From contig NHZP01000034.1 of the NCBI GenBank assembly GCA_003313425.1, positions 434,001-498,000 on the forward strand: a DNA stretch of 64,000 bases. Direction: 5' to 3'. A program made the translations under genes and the position numbers. The notes under the pieces are model-generated. The model had not been told where the DNA came from and made no database searches. It saw nothing but the letters and a program-made list of their open reading frames with translations. This document shows positions 18,640-29,500 of the stretch, one piece after another; the first letter of the stretch is position 1; every line of letters begins with the position of its first letter. The DNA comes from Pseudopyrenochaeta lycopersici. Taxonomy: Eukaryota; Ascomycota; Dothideomycetes; Pleosporales; Pseudopyrenochaetaceae.

Positions 18640-21600
18640 TTAGAAGTCCTCAGATCCTAGTGCTTTAACAGCTGCCGCTCGAACAGACTTGTCTTTATGC
18701 TCTAGCCGTGCTGCAACGGCCTTGAGGATATCGTCTGGCAATGCTGATTGTTTGCCTAGTGTCTCAACAGCTGCGGCCTGAACAGAGCGGTATTTATCCT
18801 CTAGCCGTGCTGCAACGGCCTTGAGGATATCGTCTGGAAATGCTGATTGTTTACCTAGTGTCTCAACCGCTGCGGCTCGAACAAACCAGTCTTCATGCTC
18901 TAGCCGTGCTGCAACGGCCTTGAGGATATCGTCTGGCAATGCTGAATGTTTGCCTAGTGTCTCAACCGCTGCGGCTCGAACAAACCAGTCTTCATGCTCT
19001 AGCCGTGCTGCAACGGCCTTGAGGATATCGTCTGGCAATGCTGAATGTTTGCCTAGTGTCTCAACAGCTGCGGCTCGAACAGACTTGTCTTTATGCTCTA
19101 GCCGTGCTGCAATGGCCTTGAGGATATCGTCTGACAATGCTGAACGTTTGCCTAGTGTCTCAACAGCTGCGGCCTGGACAGAGCGGTATTCATCCTCTAG
19201 CCGTGGTTCAATGGCCTTGATGATATCGTCTGGCAATGCGAATTGTTTGCCTAGTGTCTCAACAGCTGCGTCTCGAACAAACCAGTCTTCATCCTCTAGC
19301 CGTGCTGCAACGGCCTTGAGGATATCGTCTGGCAATGCTGAACGTTTGCCTAGTGTCTCAACAGCTGCGGCTCGAACATACTTGTCTTCATCCTCTAGCC
19401 GTGCTGCAATAGCCTCGAGGATATCGTCTGGCAATGCTGATTGTTTGCCTAGTGTCTCAACAGCTGCGGCTCGAACAGACTTGTCTTCATCCTCTAGCCG
19501 TCCTGCAACGGCCTTGAGGATATCGTCTGACAATGCTGAACGTTTGCCTAGTGTCTCAACAGCTGCGGCTCGAACATACTTGTCTTCATCCTCTAGCCGT
19601 GCTGCAATAGCCTCGAGGATATCGTCTGGCAATGCTGATTGTTTGCCTAGTGTTTTAACAGCTGCGTCTCGAACAAACCAGTCTTCATGCTCTAGCCGTG
19701 CTGCAACGGCCTCGAGGATATCGTCTGGCAATGCTGATTGTTTGCCTAGTGTCTCAACAGCTGCGTCTCGAACATATTTGTCTTCATCCTCTAGCCGTGC
19801 TGCAACGGCCTTGAGGATATCGTCTGGCAATGCTGAACGTTTGCCTAGTGTCTCAACAGCTGCGGCTCGAACAAACCAGTCTTTATGCTCTAGCCGTGCT
19901 GCAACGGCCTCGAGGATATCGTCTGGCAATGCTGATTGTTTCCCAAGTGTCTCAACAGCTTTGGCTCGAACAAACCAGTCTTCATCCTCTAGCCGTGCTG
20001 CAACGGCCTTGAGGATATCGTCTGGCAATGCTGAGTGTTTGCCTAGTGTCTCAACAGCTGCGTCTCGAACAAACCAGTCTTCATGCTCTAGCCGTGCTGC
20101 AACGGCCTCGAGTATATTGTCTGGAAATGCGGATTGTTTGCCTAGTGTTTTAACAGCTGCGGCTCGAACATACTTGTCATTATGCTCTAGCCGTGCTGCA
20201 ACGGCCTCGAGGATATCGTCTGGCAATGCTGATTGTTTGCCTAGTGTCTCAACAGCTGCGTCTCGAACATACTTGTGTTCATCCTCTAGCCGTGCTGCAA
20301 CGGCCTTGAGGATATCGTCTGGCAATGCGGATTGTTTGCCTAGTGTCTTAACAGCTGCGGCTCGAACAGACTTGTCTTTATGCTCTAGCCGTGCTGCAAT
20401 GGCCTTGAGGGTATCGTCTGGCAATGCTGATTGTTTGCCTAGTGTCTCAACAGCTGCGTCTCGAACAAACCAGTCTTCATCCTCTAGCCGTGCTGCAACG
20501 GCCTTGAGGATATCGTCTGGAAATACTGAATGTTTGCCAAGTGTCTCAACAGCTGCGTCTCGAACAGACTTGTCTTCATCCTCTAGCCGTGCTGCAACGG
20601 CCTTGAGGATATCGTCTGGAAATCCTGATTGTTTGCCTAGTGTTTTAACAGCTGCGGCTCGAACATACTTGTCTTCATCCTCTAGCCGTGCTGCAACGGC
20701 CTTGAGGATATCGTCTGGAAATCCTGATTGTTTGCCTAGTGTCTCAACAGCTGCGGCTCGAACAGACTTGTCTTCATCCGCTAGCCGTGCTGCAACGGCC
20801 TCGAGGATATCTTCTGGAAATGCGGATTGTTTGCCTAGTGTCTCAACAGCTGCGGCTCGAACAGACTTGTCTTTATGCTCTAGCCGTGCTGCAATGGCCT
20901 TGAGGATATCGTCTGACAATGCTGAACGTTTGCCTAGTGTCTCAACAGCTGCGTCTCGAACATACTTGTGTTCATCCTCTAGCCGTGCTGCAACGGCCTT
21001 GAGGATATCGTCTGGCAATGCTGAGTGTTTGCCAAGTGTCTCAACAGCTGCGTCTCGAACAGACTTCTCTTCATGCTCTAGCCGTGCTACAACGGCCTCG
21101 AGTATATCGTCTGGCAATGCTGATTGTTTGCCTAGTGTCTTAACAGCTGCGTCTCGAACAAACCAGTCTTCATCCTCTAGCCGTGCTGCAACGGCCTTGA
21201 GGATATCGTCTGGCAATGCTGAATGTTTGCCTAGTGTCTCAACAGCTGCGGCTCGAACAGACTTATCTTTATGCTCTAGCCGTGCTGCAACGTCCTTGAG
21301 GATATCGTCTGGCAATGCTGATTGTTTGCCTAGTGTTGTAACAGCTGCGTGTCGAACAAGCCAGTCTTCATCCTCTAGCCGTGCTGCAACGGCCTCGAGG
21401 ATATCGTCTGGCAATGCTGATTGTTTGCCTAGTGTTTCAACAGCTGCGGCTCGAACAGACCCGTCCTTATGCTCTAGCCGTGCTGGGACAGCCTTGAGGA
21501 TTGACTTATCTTTACCAGCGTTATTCGGAGGCAGGACGGTTGATTCCCAATGGTCAATGTCCGGCACCACTGCTAGTTCTTTTGGCCAGTACTGAAACAA

Positions 21601-23374
21601 ACGATCTCTGACCAGTGAGTATTTGGCACTCGTGGTCTTATTGTCGCTTGAAATCTCTGGTCCCACCCTAGCGATTATTCTTGCCTTTGGATTGGTTTCG
21701 AGCGGCTGTACCATCTCCCATATCTGGCCAAACACTGCTTGGAGCGGCATCACGTGAAGCTCGCCAAAGTAATTGAGTGCAGTCACGTAGCCGTATACTC
21801 CATCATGCGTAAGATTAAGTACTGGCGAGCCACTATCACCTTTGTGTAGAGACCCTTGCTCTGTATAGTTGTCAATAGAAATAATGTAACAATCACGGTG
21901 ATTGAGTCATACCGTTGTCGTCGAGGGTAATTGTCCATATCTTGGTCAAGGCTGTAAAATTCCTCGAGCTGGAGATATATGAGGGGATGCTTGATAGGGT
22001 GCCCTTACGCAATCCAGAAGGGGCAGCGACAACAACGGTAGCTACGGTCTCGGACAGGTCAGATGGCGTAACGAAGCTGTACTCGACAGGTACGCCTAAA
22101 CTTGGCACTTCTACCAAAGCCCAGTCGAGATTTGGCTGAAGTGCCCATTTCGGGTCGTTTGGTCTTCCCCACACCTGGCTGGGCTTGATCTCGGAGCGGC
22201 TGGCATGTCTTTCGACTCTGTGTCTCGAAGGAGCTGGGTTGTTGGGGTCACTGAGACCGGATTCTTGTCTCTCCTTCGCTGCTGCCGCTTCAAGCTCGTC
22301 CCAGTCATACTCGTCGTCCGTGCCCGAGAATCTGTAGTCGCTTATATCATCGCTCTCTAAACTACCGCAATCGGAGGTTGAGTCATCGTGGCTCGAGGCA
22401 GGCTTATCGCTTTTCTTCTCGCCATTGTCCTCGAATGCATGAGCAGATGTTAGAGCGAAAATAGTGTCATCCCCGGCGAAGGAGATACCACAGGTAATAG
22501 TGCTGACCTGATACGGTTCATCGTTTGAGACGAGCTGGGCACCAATGAAGAGGTCTTTGTCCATATATATGCTCAGTGATTTCATGGAATCCCCCAGCAT
22601 CCAAAAGTTGCGGGAGAAGAAGAGGTAGATCTCAAAGACTGGGCGCGTGTTGTTACTGCGGCACTCGTACTGCTCCCGCAGACTCTCCATCGTGAGGTTT
22701 TTAAATATCAAGCGGCCGATCTTCATATCCAGCAACGGATGGCAGATCAGAATTGACGGGCGGGCTTCTTGTGGATTCAGGCCACACAGTTTGAGCTTGT
22801 ACTCCGTGTCAGCCGGGCGCAATTTGGAGAGCTTCTTGTGCTTTAGAAGTTGCAGCCTAAAAAGCTCCAAAATGTCGGGAAAGCGCTTTTTGTGCGCATT
22901 GCCAATGCGAGCGTCCGCATGCCAGTAGACATACAACATCTTCTTATGGCCTGGTATTTCCAAAGGATCGCGGAAGTCATCCTGCAGCTGATCTGTTTCT
23001 GCTGCGAGCGCTGCTGCTTTGGGCGGCGCTACTCTCGTTAGAGTCGATGTCTTGGTGCGTGCGTCATCTGGACGAACCAGGTCACCAGCAGCTGGATGAC
23101 CCGTTGGCGTGGGATTGTGCACAGACTTGCCCTCTGGAGCTGGCGAAGGACTTTGTGGTGTGGCTTGAGATTTTGTGGACTTGTGCCGCATTTGTGCAGG
23201 GAGCGTGCTCGGTCCAGATGTGGATGCTGTCAACTTTGGTGGTTGTTGACGGGTGATGGTCTGTTTATCAAGCGAAGGTAAACAATTGTTCATGGTGTTT
23301 TCAGAGTAGGAGTTTATTATTGTCCGCTTAACGGATGCGGATGATGGAGTCGCTGACTTCTGAACAGGGGCCAT
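18640..23374 (-). CDS. Trypsin-like serine protease fused to a long HEAT-repeat array
   Basis: Two exons, 23374..21913 and 21860..18640, joined by a 52 bp intron (GTATGA...TACAG). They encode about 1,560 residues. The start is the first ATG in frame (MAPVQKSATPS); further upstream the frame has only TTG. In order: disordered Ser/Pro/Thr-rich tail (1-130), a conserved mixed domain (about 140-295), and a chymotrypsin-fold protease. Its triad is His312 (LTSAHAFED), Asp417 (PNLDWALVEV) and Ser497 (HKGDSGSPVL). A linker follows, then about 29 HEAT units of 33 residues to the end. The intron splits the protease just before the Ser motif, which confirms that both exons form one gene. No signal peptide, so it is probably cytosolic. 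Repeat-bearing proteases act as sensors or executioners in fungal incompatibility; that role here is inference. The divergent neighbour starts 203 bp away. Confidence 0.88.
18650..21520 (-). repeat. About 29 tandem HEAT units of 99 bp
   Basis: Each unit encodes 33 residues such as VETLGKQSALPDDILKAVAA followed by RLEDEDWFVRDAA. Variation clusters at a few places: Q/H/R after LGK, L/F/G/V before P, EDED/EHKD/EHED, then WF/KS/KY before VR, and D/A before AA. The remaining positions are almost invariant, also at the DNA level (motif GATATCGTCTGG on the plus strand). Such homogenised arrays with few variable sites are typical of fungal recognition repeats. Confidence 0.93.
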
Positions 23375-23576
23375 CGGTGCAATGCTGTATTGGATGTTTT
23401 GACACACAAGGCTGGCTTGTGGAGACCCAAGAAGGGCTCCCAAGAAGGGCGGGCGATAACAGCTTATTTATGTCGCTGCCTGTCCTGCACCTTTTTTCAG
23501 CTGCCTTAGCTGCAGGCAGTAGGCCAAAACAGGAACCCCCCCCCCACCCACCCACCGCAACATCCAAGCTTTTACC
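23375..23576. promoter_or_regulatory. Shared divergent promoter region
   Basis: The 202 bp between the protease-HEAT start (23374) and the neighbour's start (23577) must hold both promoters. A C-rich pyrimidine tract (about 23536-23556, CCCCCCCCCCACCCACCCAC) lies just upstream of the plus-strand ATG, a common fungal core-promoter feature. No clear TATA box. Divergent sharing suggests co-expression. Confidence 0.5.
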
Positions 23577-24778
23577 ATGAATCTCGCCTCAACTCCTCTG
23601 GCAGCTAACGGCGGCGGTACCGTCTCCCTCGATGACGCGCTGAAAGCACTCTGCCGGGTCCCTGAGTTGACAGAATCCCAATTCGCAGCCTTCCGCCGGT
23701 TCTACGACACGGTGCGTCCGGAAGTACGCCCTCCAAGGCATGACGGCGGGATCGTTATTCCAATCGACAACATTGGTCTACCAACAAATGAAAGCGTTGT
23801 TGAAGCAGTCAAGAAGCTGAGGTCTGGGTGTGACAAAACGGCGGAGGCCTTCGCAGCGGATGCCTTTCCCCACCATGTCAACCAGGAAAAGGCGGTACGG
23901 CAAACAGTGAAGCTCGCCTATTTAATTGATCCCGCCTCACAGGATGACTATCCAAACGGCTTTAGGTTCGAAAACGAGCCGATCTTCCCTATTAAGTGGG
24001 AGCCAAAGCAGACGTTTAAAGACTTCTTTAATGCCGCTTTTCCTACCACTAGCACTCAAGAAGTGTGGACAGCCTCGAGCAAGCAAATGTCTCTGAAGGC
24101 GTGGAAACTTCATCAGAGGCTGAAACTCCAAATCGTGCGGACCGACGACCTCGCAGAGCACCTGGTTTACAATCCGCAGACGAAGTCTCTGGCGGTCTTT
24201 CATCAAGTTGAGTGGCTCAAGGCCCAGATAAGTTATACCAAGGACAGAAAGTTAGATGAAGTAGTCGAGGTGAGCCTTGCCGTGTGCGTATTCCCCATTT
24301 CCAAAGGCCAGCTATTCCATGTTAACGTACGCACTTCAGTGGAACATTGCCCCCGCAGCTCCTCGTCGAAACCCTCTACACTATCTATGCCATCCTCTTC
24401 CCGATAGGGACTGACAAAAAGTCCCGCAAAATTGCGGAGCGCCTCGTGCGGGCGAAATTTGCGTTCGATCCCGACCTCCTCACCTACAAGAGATCAGATC
24501 ACCCAATTTCCACAGACTTTAAGTACCTGTACTGGAGTAAAAGACTAAGGACCCTACAAAACTTGGTGGAGGCGCGACCGCCGAAAAACAAGATCACCTC
24601 ATGGTTTGAGCGCCACACGTCAGAGAGGAACGCGCTGACAGTGGCGATCATCGGCCTGTTTCTAAGTGTCCTATTTGGTTTCCTCGGCTTGTTGGTGGGG
24701 ATTGCCCAGGTCGTTATCTCTACATTGGCGTGGAAACATCCGATGCAGAGCTCTAGCGACCGAGGAATGGCTTCCTAG
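23577..24778 (+). CDS. 370-residue protein with a C-terminal membrane segment, partner of the protease-HEAT gene
   Basis: Exons 23577..24269 and 24359..24778 with an 89 bp intron (GTGAGC...CCGCAG); the phase is 0 on both sides. The soluble N-terminal 300 residues are mixed alpha/beta with no catalytic motif I know (WEPKQTFKDFFNAAFPTTST, EHLVYNPQTKSLAVFHQVEW). A conserved-looking block LYWSKRLRTLQNLVEARPPK leads into a hydrophobic stretch (ALTVAIIGLFLSVLFGFLGL and LVGIAQVVISTLAW). The end resembles a widespread uncharacterised fungal family with a C-terminal membrane segment; a relic of a relative lies at 37943. Membrane location is supported, function is unknown. Its divergent pairing with a repeat-bearing protease makes it a candidate substrate or membrane-acting effector (inference). 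Confidence 0.75.
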
Positions 24779-24834
24779 AGAGTAGCACAGCGTCAGAAGT
24801 AATAGAATGGTCTTTTTGAAGGTATATTATTATC

Positions 24835-25010
24835 CATTGCCAAAACGCCATGCTTAGAAGGACCGTGGCAATGTCAACCTGCGAAGCCGAATACGTAGCT
24901 GGATATAAGGCCACTCAAGAGATCATCTGGGTCCAAAACATGATCAACGACCTTCGCATCAAAGAACTGGAAGCCACATCCACTCCGCTTCTGATTAATA
25001 ACAATGCTGC
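24835..25010 (+). pseudogene. Copia RNase H remnant, left half of the Copia-1 target site
   Basis: Reads VAMSTCEAEYVAGYKATQEI followed by IWVQNMINDL, the Ty1/copia RNase H signature (compare STTEAELLALS in Copia-1). It stops abruptly at LLINNNAA where Copia-1 begins. The expected continuation (A-L-K-L-S) is found as the reverse complement of the bases just left of Copia-2 (59621..59638). So the two halves were once joined. Confidence 0.75.
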
Positions 25011-25185
25011 TGTCAGATAAGAGGCATAAAAACTGAAGTATACGAATACTGCATCGTAGACGGTATCACCTATGTATCATCGATGTATCAGGTCTGTGTT
25101 TAAAAAGGAGAGAAAACAGAACCAACGAAAATACAATCAATTCTGATCCACGATGATGACCAAAAAGATTCATTAAATTCTGACA
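25011..25185 (+). repeat. 5' LTR of Copia-1
   Basis: 175 bp, starts TGTCAGATAAGAGG and ends AAATTCTGACA, with an inverted 6 bp end (TGTCAG/CTGACA). Identical by eye to 30095..30269 and to the reverse complement of 59639..59813. The primer-binding site should start right after 25185 (ATTAAGAGTCTCACTG); I cannot match it to a tRNA. Confidence 0.95.
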
Positions 25186-25222
25186 ATTAAGAGTCTCACT
25201 GACCCTATAACGAGCGAGGACC

Positions 25223-26548
25223 ATGTCTCACGCAAATATTACCGGCGTACGCGACGCTACGATCATCCTCACCGACTACACGAACTACACGCCATGGTTA
25301 CTACAACTCAAAGCAAAAGCAGAGTTCCACGACGTATGGGCAATCGCAGACCCTGATGGAACTAGAGAACCTTTGCTGGAACCGATCCCCCCAGTCCTAC
25401 CACGATTAGCTGACTACGTACCGGCTGTAGTCCAACGACCGGCACCCAGCGCGTCGTCAAACTCTCGGGGTAACCGGGTTGGATCATCAAGCCAGCCAAC
25501 AAGATCAAACCCGTCCCGAACCGATGCAACTCCAGCTACACCGACGAAACTATCGGACTTATCACCTGAAAGCCAGGAAACATACAAGGCCGATCGAGAC
25601 GACTACAAGGTACAGCTCGAAGCCTACAAGATCGACGAGAAGAAATACGACAGAGAACGGGCTAACTATCGGTTACTTGCAACGCACATTCAGAGCACAG
25701 TATCAGCGCACATTCAGCGCAACTGCTGCCTCCCTGGTACCACGATTCGCCGATGGATTATTGATATCCGAAGGACAGTAGGAATCAACCCACTCGAAGA
25801 ACGCCAACGAGCACGAACAAGATATCACAATGCATTGAAGCCAATGAGGACCCCAGTAAACTGGGATATCTGGCTTGCCGAATACGATCGAGCAGCAACT
25901 GACGCTGAGACCGAAGGAGTCGCGGAGGTACAACATAATGACGACATTATAGAAGATTTCTTGTCGGCAGTGGAAAAGGTAGCACCTATGTGGGTGACTG
26001 CCTTCTCTAGCCAGGTGGCCAGAGGTGACCCAGACCATGACAGAAAAGAAATGATGAAACTCTTCCGGGAGCATATGAGCCGCTCCTACCCACAAAAGGG
26101 CAAGCAGAAGAGCGCTTTCGCTGCTGGAGACGCTGCATACCCCGCTGGCGGTGAATCCGACCAGGGCGCACAGAGGGACGCCTCCGGTGTAGCTGAAGAA
26201 GCATCATCAGCCTTACGGGGCAAGAACCGTGGTAGAACACGGGGAAAACGCAAATTTGGGCAAAGCAGCACCAGATCCAAGCATTCCTCTCTGGAGGATA
26301 CGGCGGCAGTCGAAGGCACAACATGCCATGCTTGTGAACAGCGCCACAATCTTTTCGATTGTTTCTATCTAAACGAAGATAGGGCACCTGCGTGGTTTAC
26401 ACCAGATTCAAGAATAGCCAAACTCGTTGAGTACAAAAGAAAGTATGACCCAGAGCTAATCAAATTATTAGACTCAAAGCGCCAACGATCAAAGACGCCG
26501 CTGATTAAGAATTCGCAAACACCAACACCCGAAGTCTTAAAAGATTGA
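25223..26548 (+). CDS. gag: Copia-1 Gag
   Basis: ATG at 25223, 441 residues. The N-terminal domain starts MSHANITGVRDATIILTDYT and contains the tryptophan typical of copia Gag N-termini (YTPWLLQLKAKAEF). A helical capsid-like part follows, then an Arg/Lys-rich stretch (GKNRGRTRGKRKFG) and a zinc-knuckle-like CHACEQRHNLFDC (CX2CX3HX4C, one residue shorter than the classical knuckle). It ends at TGA 26546..26548. The same frame continues into Pol after this stop, with the context TGA CTA G. Confidence 0.92.
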   Translation: MSHANITGVRDATIILTDYTNYTPWLLQLKAKAEFHDVWAIADPDGTREPLLEPIPPVLPRLADYVPAVVQRPAPSASSNSRGNRVGSSSQPTRSNPSRTDATPATPTKLSDLSPESQETYKADRDDYKVQLEAYKIDEKKYDRERANYRLLATHIQSTVSAHIQRNCCLPGTTIRRWIIDIRRTVGINPLEERQRARTRYHNALKPMRTPVNWDIWLAEYDRAATDAETEGVAEVQHNDDIIEDFLSAVEKVAPMWVTAFSSQVARGDPDHDRKEMMKLFREHMSRSYPQKGKQKSAFAAGDAAYPAGGESDQGAQRDASGVAEEASSALRGKNRGRTRGKRKFGQSSTRSKHSSLEDTAAVEGTTCHACEQRHNLFDCFYLNEDRAPAWFTPDSRIAKLVEYKRKYDPELIKLLDSKRQRSKTPLIKNSQTPTPEVLKD

Positions 26549-29500
26549 CTAGAAGGAAGAGTTATATCAACAATCGAAGCCGCGTATACCGCGTCAGTGT
26601 TCTCAATGAAGAACCAACCGTATCCGCTAAAGAATGCATTCATCCTCGATTCGGGCGCGACAATACACATCTGCAACATGGCGCAACGCCTAACCCACCT
26701 CCGTCCACCTATCCCCGGTGACTGCGTGTGGACAGGCGACGCACGAATATGGATTAAAGGGTATGGCACCGTACATATCAAAGTCAAGTCACCATATGGC
26801 ACAGAGATACTCCGATTAGAGAACGTTGCCTTCTGTCCGGAGATTCTATGCAACCTCGTCTCATTTAGACTACTCAGACGGCAAGGAATTTGGTGGGATA
26901 ATAAGAATGAACCTACGTCGTTAAAGAGATGGGACAACTCCATCATCGCATACCTGACGGAAGCACACAACCAATGGGTACTCGAGCAATCAGATGCAAA
27001 CGACAGTGCTTTTCACACCCGATTCAACTCTCGAACCAAGCGGTCGCCACAAAGAGCAAGTGCGATACTATGGCACAAGCGCCTAGGGCATCCAGGGCCC
27101 GCAGTGATCGAACACCTCGTCCAACAATCTGAGGGGGTGCGCATCAAAGGCGTCACTACAGTCGAGTGCGACGCATGTGGGAGAGCCAAATCAAAGCGCA
27201 GGATCCGCAGAGAACCTCGACTGAGCGAAGAAGGACCGGGAGAACGAATCGCGATCGACTTTCACGACTACGAAGTGGGGAGCTACTCAAAGGAAAAGAG
27301 CCAAATGCTTATCACTGACCGATTCTCGGCATATAACTGGGATTTCTACTTTACCGACAACAGACCAGCACGATCTATTATTCGGTTACTAGATAATTTC
27401 ACTTGCTTCCTCTATACGCAGTTTAATATTTCTGTAAAAGTGATTGAGACGGACAACGAGATAGTGACCGTCAAGCCAGAAGTTAAGAGATGGTGCACGT
27501 CCAAAGGCATAAAGGTCGAGCCTTCTGCTCCTGATACCCAATCACAGAATGGCGGAGGAGAACGCTCAGGGGGTGTGATAAAAGAAAAGGCACGCACGAT
27601 ACGACTGGATGCTAATCTTCCCTGGGAACTATGGCCAGAAATCACAAGAGCGGCAGTATACCTGTACAATAGAACGCCGAACTACTCAAACCGCTGGAAA
27701 AGCCCATACGAGGTATTCTTCACAAGGGTCGCTGCTATGAATGGTATCGTCACTGGACCACGGAAACCAAACCAAGCTCATCTTAAAGCATATGGCTGCA
27801 AGGCATTTGCAATGACCGACGATACCCACCGAGGAAAGTCGCGACTGCAACGCTTGGATCCAAAGGCCTGGATTGGCTATCTTATTGGCTATCAATCTAC
27901 AAACATCTACCGAGTTTGGATCCCGTCACTAGCTAAAGTCATCAGCACAAGAGACGTAGTCTTCGACGAAAGCGTAGTGTTCAGCGGCAAAACGGAAGAC
28001 CTCATGGACAACCTTATGCACAATACCCTGCAGGAGATTGCAATGTGGGTGAAAACGATTGAACTGCCTACACCACCGCGACAAGGACAGCCTGAGACTG
28101 GGTCGTTCTACGAAGACGATACAATGATGGGAGAGAGCTCAAGCCCACAAGGTCAAAAGTCAAGAGGTTGCCGAAATAGAAAAGTTATGGACTCATACCC
28201 AACGCCGCCAGACACTCCGCCACCCGTAGCTCTCCTTAGCCAGGCGTGGACCGACGAACTTGAAGCTAATAGCACGACGACACATGGCTCGTCAAAGACA
28301 GAACCATGGGCAGCAGCATTTATGGCCGGCACTCAAGCAGGGCACGTAGGGGAACATGAAGGCAAGCCCATTGACAAGGCACAGCTGAAGAGAATGCTGG
28401 CAAAGGGGGTGAAGCCTCACCGAAACCAATTGCCACCTCTGCCGGCGACTTACTCAAAGCTTGAAGATCATCCTCTGTACGAAATGTTCAAGGAAGCAGA
28501 ACGAGAACACCTAAGGAGCCATGAACAAATGAAGTCCTGGGCTGAAGTGCCAATCACTCCCATCAAACGGAAAGGTCACCAAATATTAGACTGCATGTGG
28601 GTGTATACCTACAAATTGGACAAACACCATCGCCTTATTAAATGCAAAGCACGACTGGTCGTTCGTGGCGATCAGCAACGAAACATCACGTCACAAGACA
28701 CATACGCAGCCACTTTAGCCAGCAGGTCTTTTCGAATGCTCATGGCAATCGCTGCCAAGTTCAACCTTGAACTTAAACAGTACGACGTTACTAACGCATT
28801 CGTGCATGCAACCATAGATAGAGAAATCTACATGAGAATGCCACGAGGATACCAGAAGCCCGGAACGATCCTTAAGCTTGAAAAGGCACTTTACGGTCTT
28901 CGAATTTCACCGCTCCTATGGCAGAAAGAATTCGTCTCAACCCTCACCAAACTAGGCTTCAAACAAGTGCCACATGAGGCCTGCTGCATGATCAAGGATG
29001 GCATTATCATCTTCTTTTACGTCGATGACATTATCTTAGCCTATCACCAGAAGAAGGAGGTAGAAGCTCAACAAACTATCAAGGCTCTTCAAGAAAGATA
29101 CACCTTCACAGGTGGAGAAGACCTGCAATGGTTCCTCGGCGTTGAAGTTATCAGAGACCGAGAACAACGATTAATTCAACTCTCCCAGTTAGCCTATGCC
29201 GACAAAATTAGCAGACTTGCAGATAGGAAAGATGTCCGACATGATACCCCAATGGCAAGCGTTGAACTCCAGCCACGCGAGGGATTAGCATCACCATCAG
29301 AAGTCAACAAATACCAGCGTAAGATTGGTTCCTTACTATTTGCCGCCGTTACAACACGACCAGATATAGCCTTCGCAACATCGCGCCTTGCACGCTTCCT
29401 CGTCAACCCTGGCACGGAGCATCAGGAGGCTGCTGACAGAGTCCTGCTCTACCTTGCAGCGACAAAATCAAGAGCACTCCAATTGGGAGGAGGCGACAAG

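Noticed and set aside
18821..21595. 924-codon open frame on the plus strand
   Set aside because: It is the opposite-strand shadow of the HEAT array. The 99 bp periodicity keeps it open, and it encodes only repeated Ser/Ala-rich peptide.
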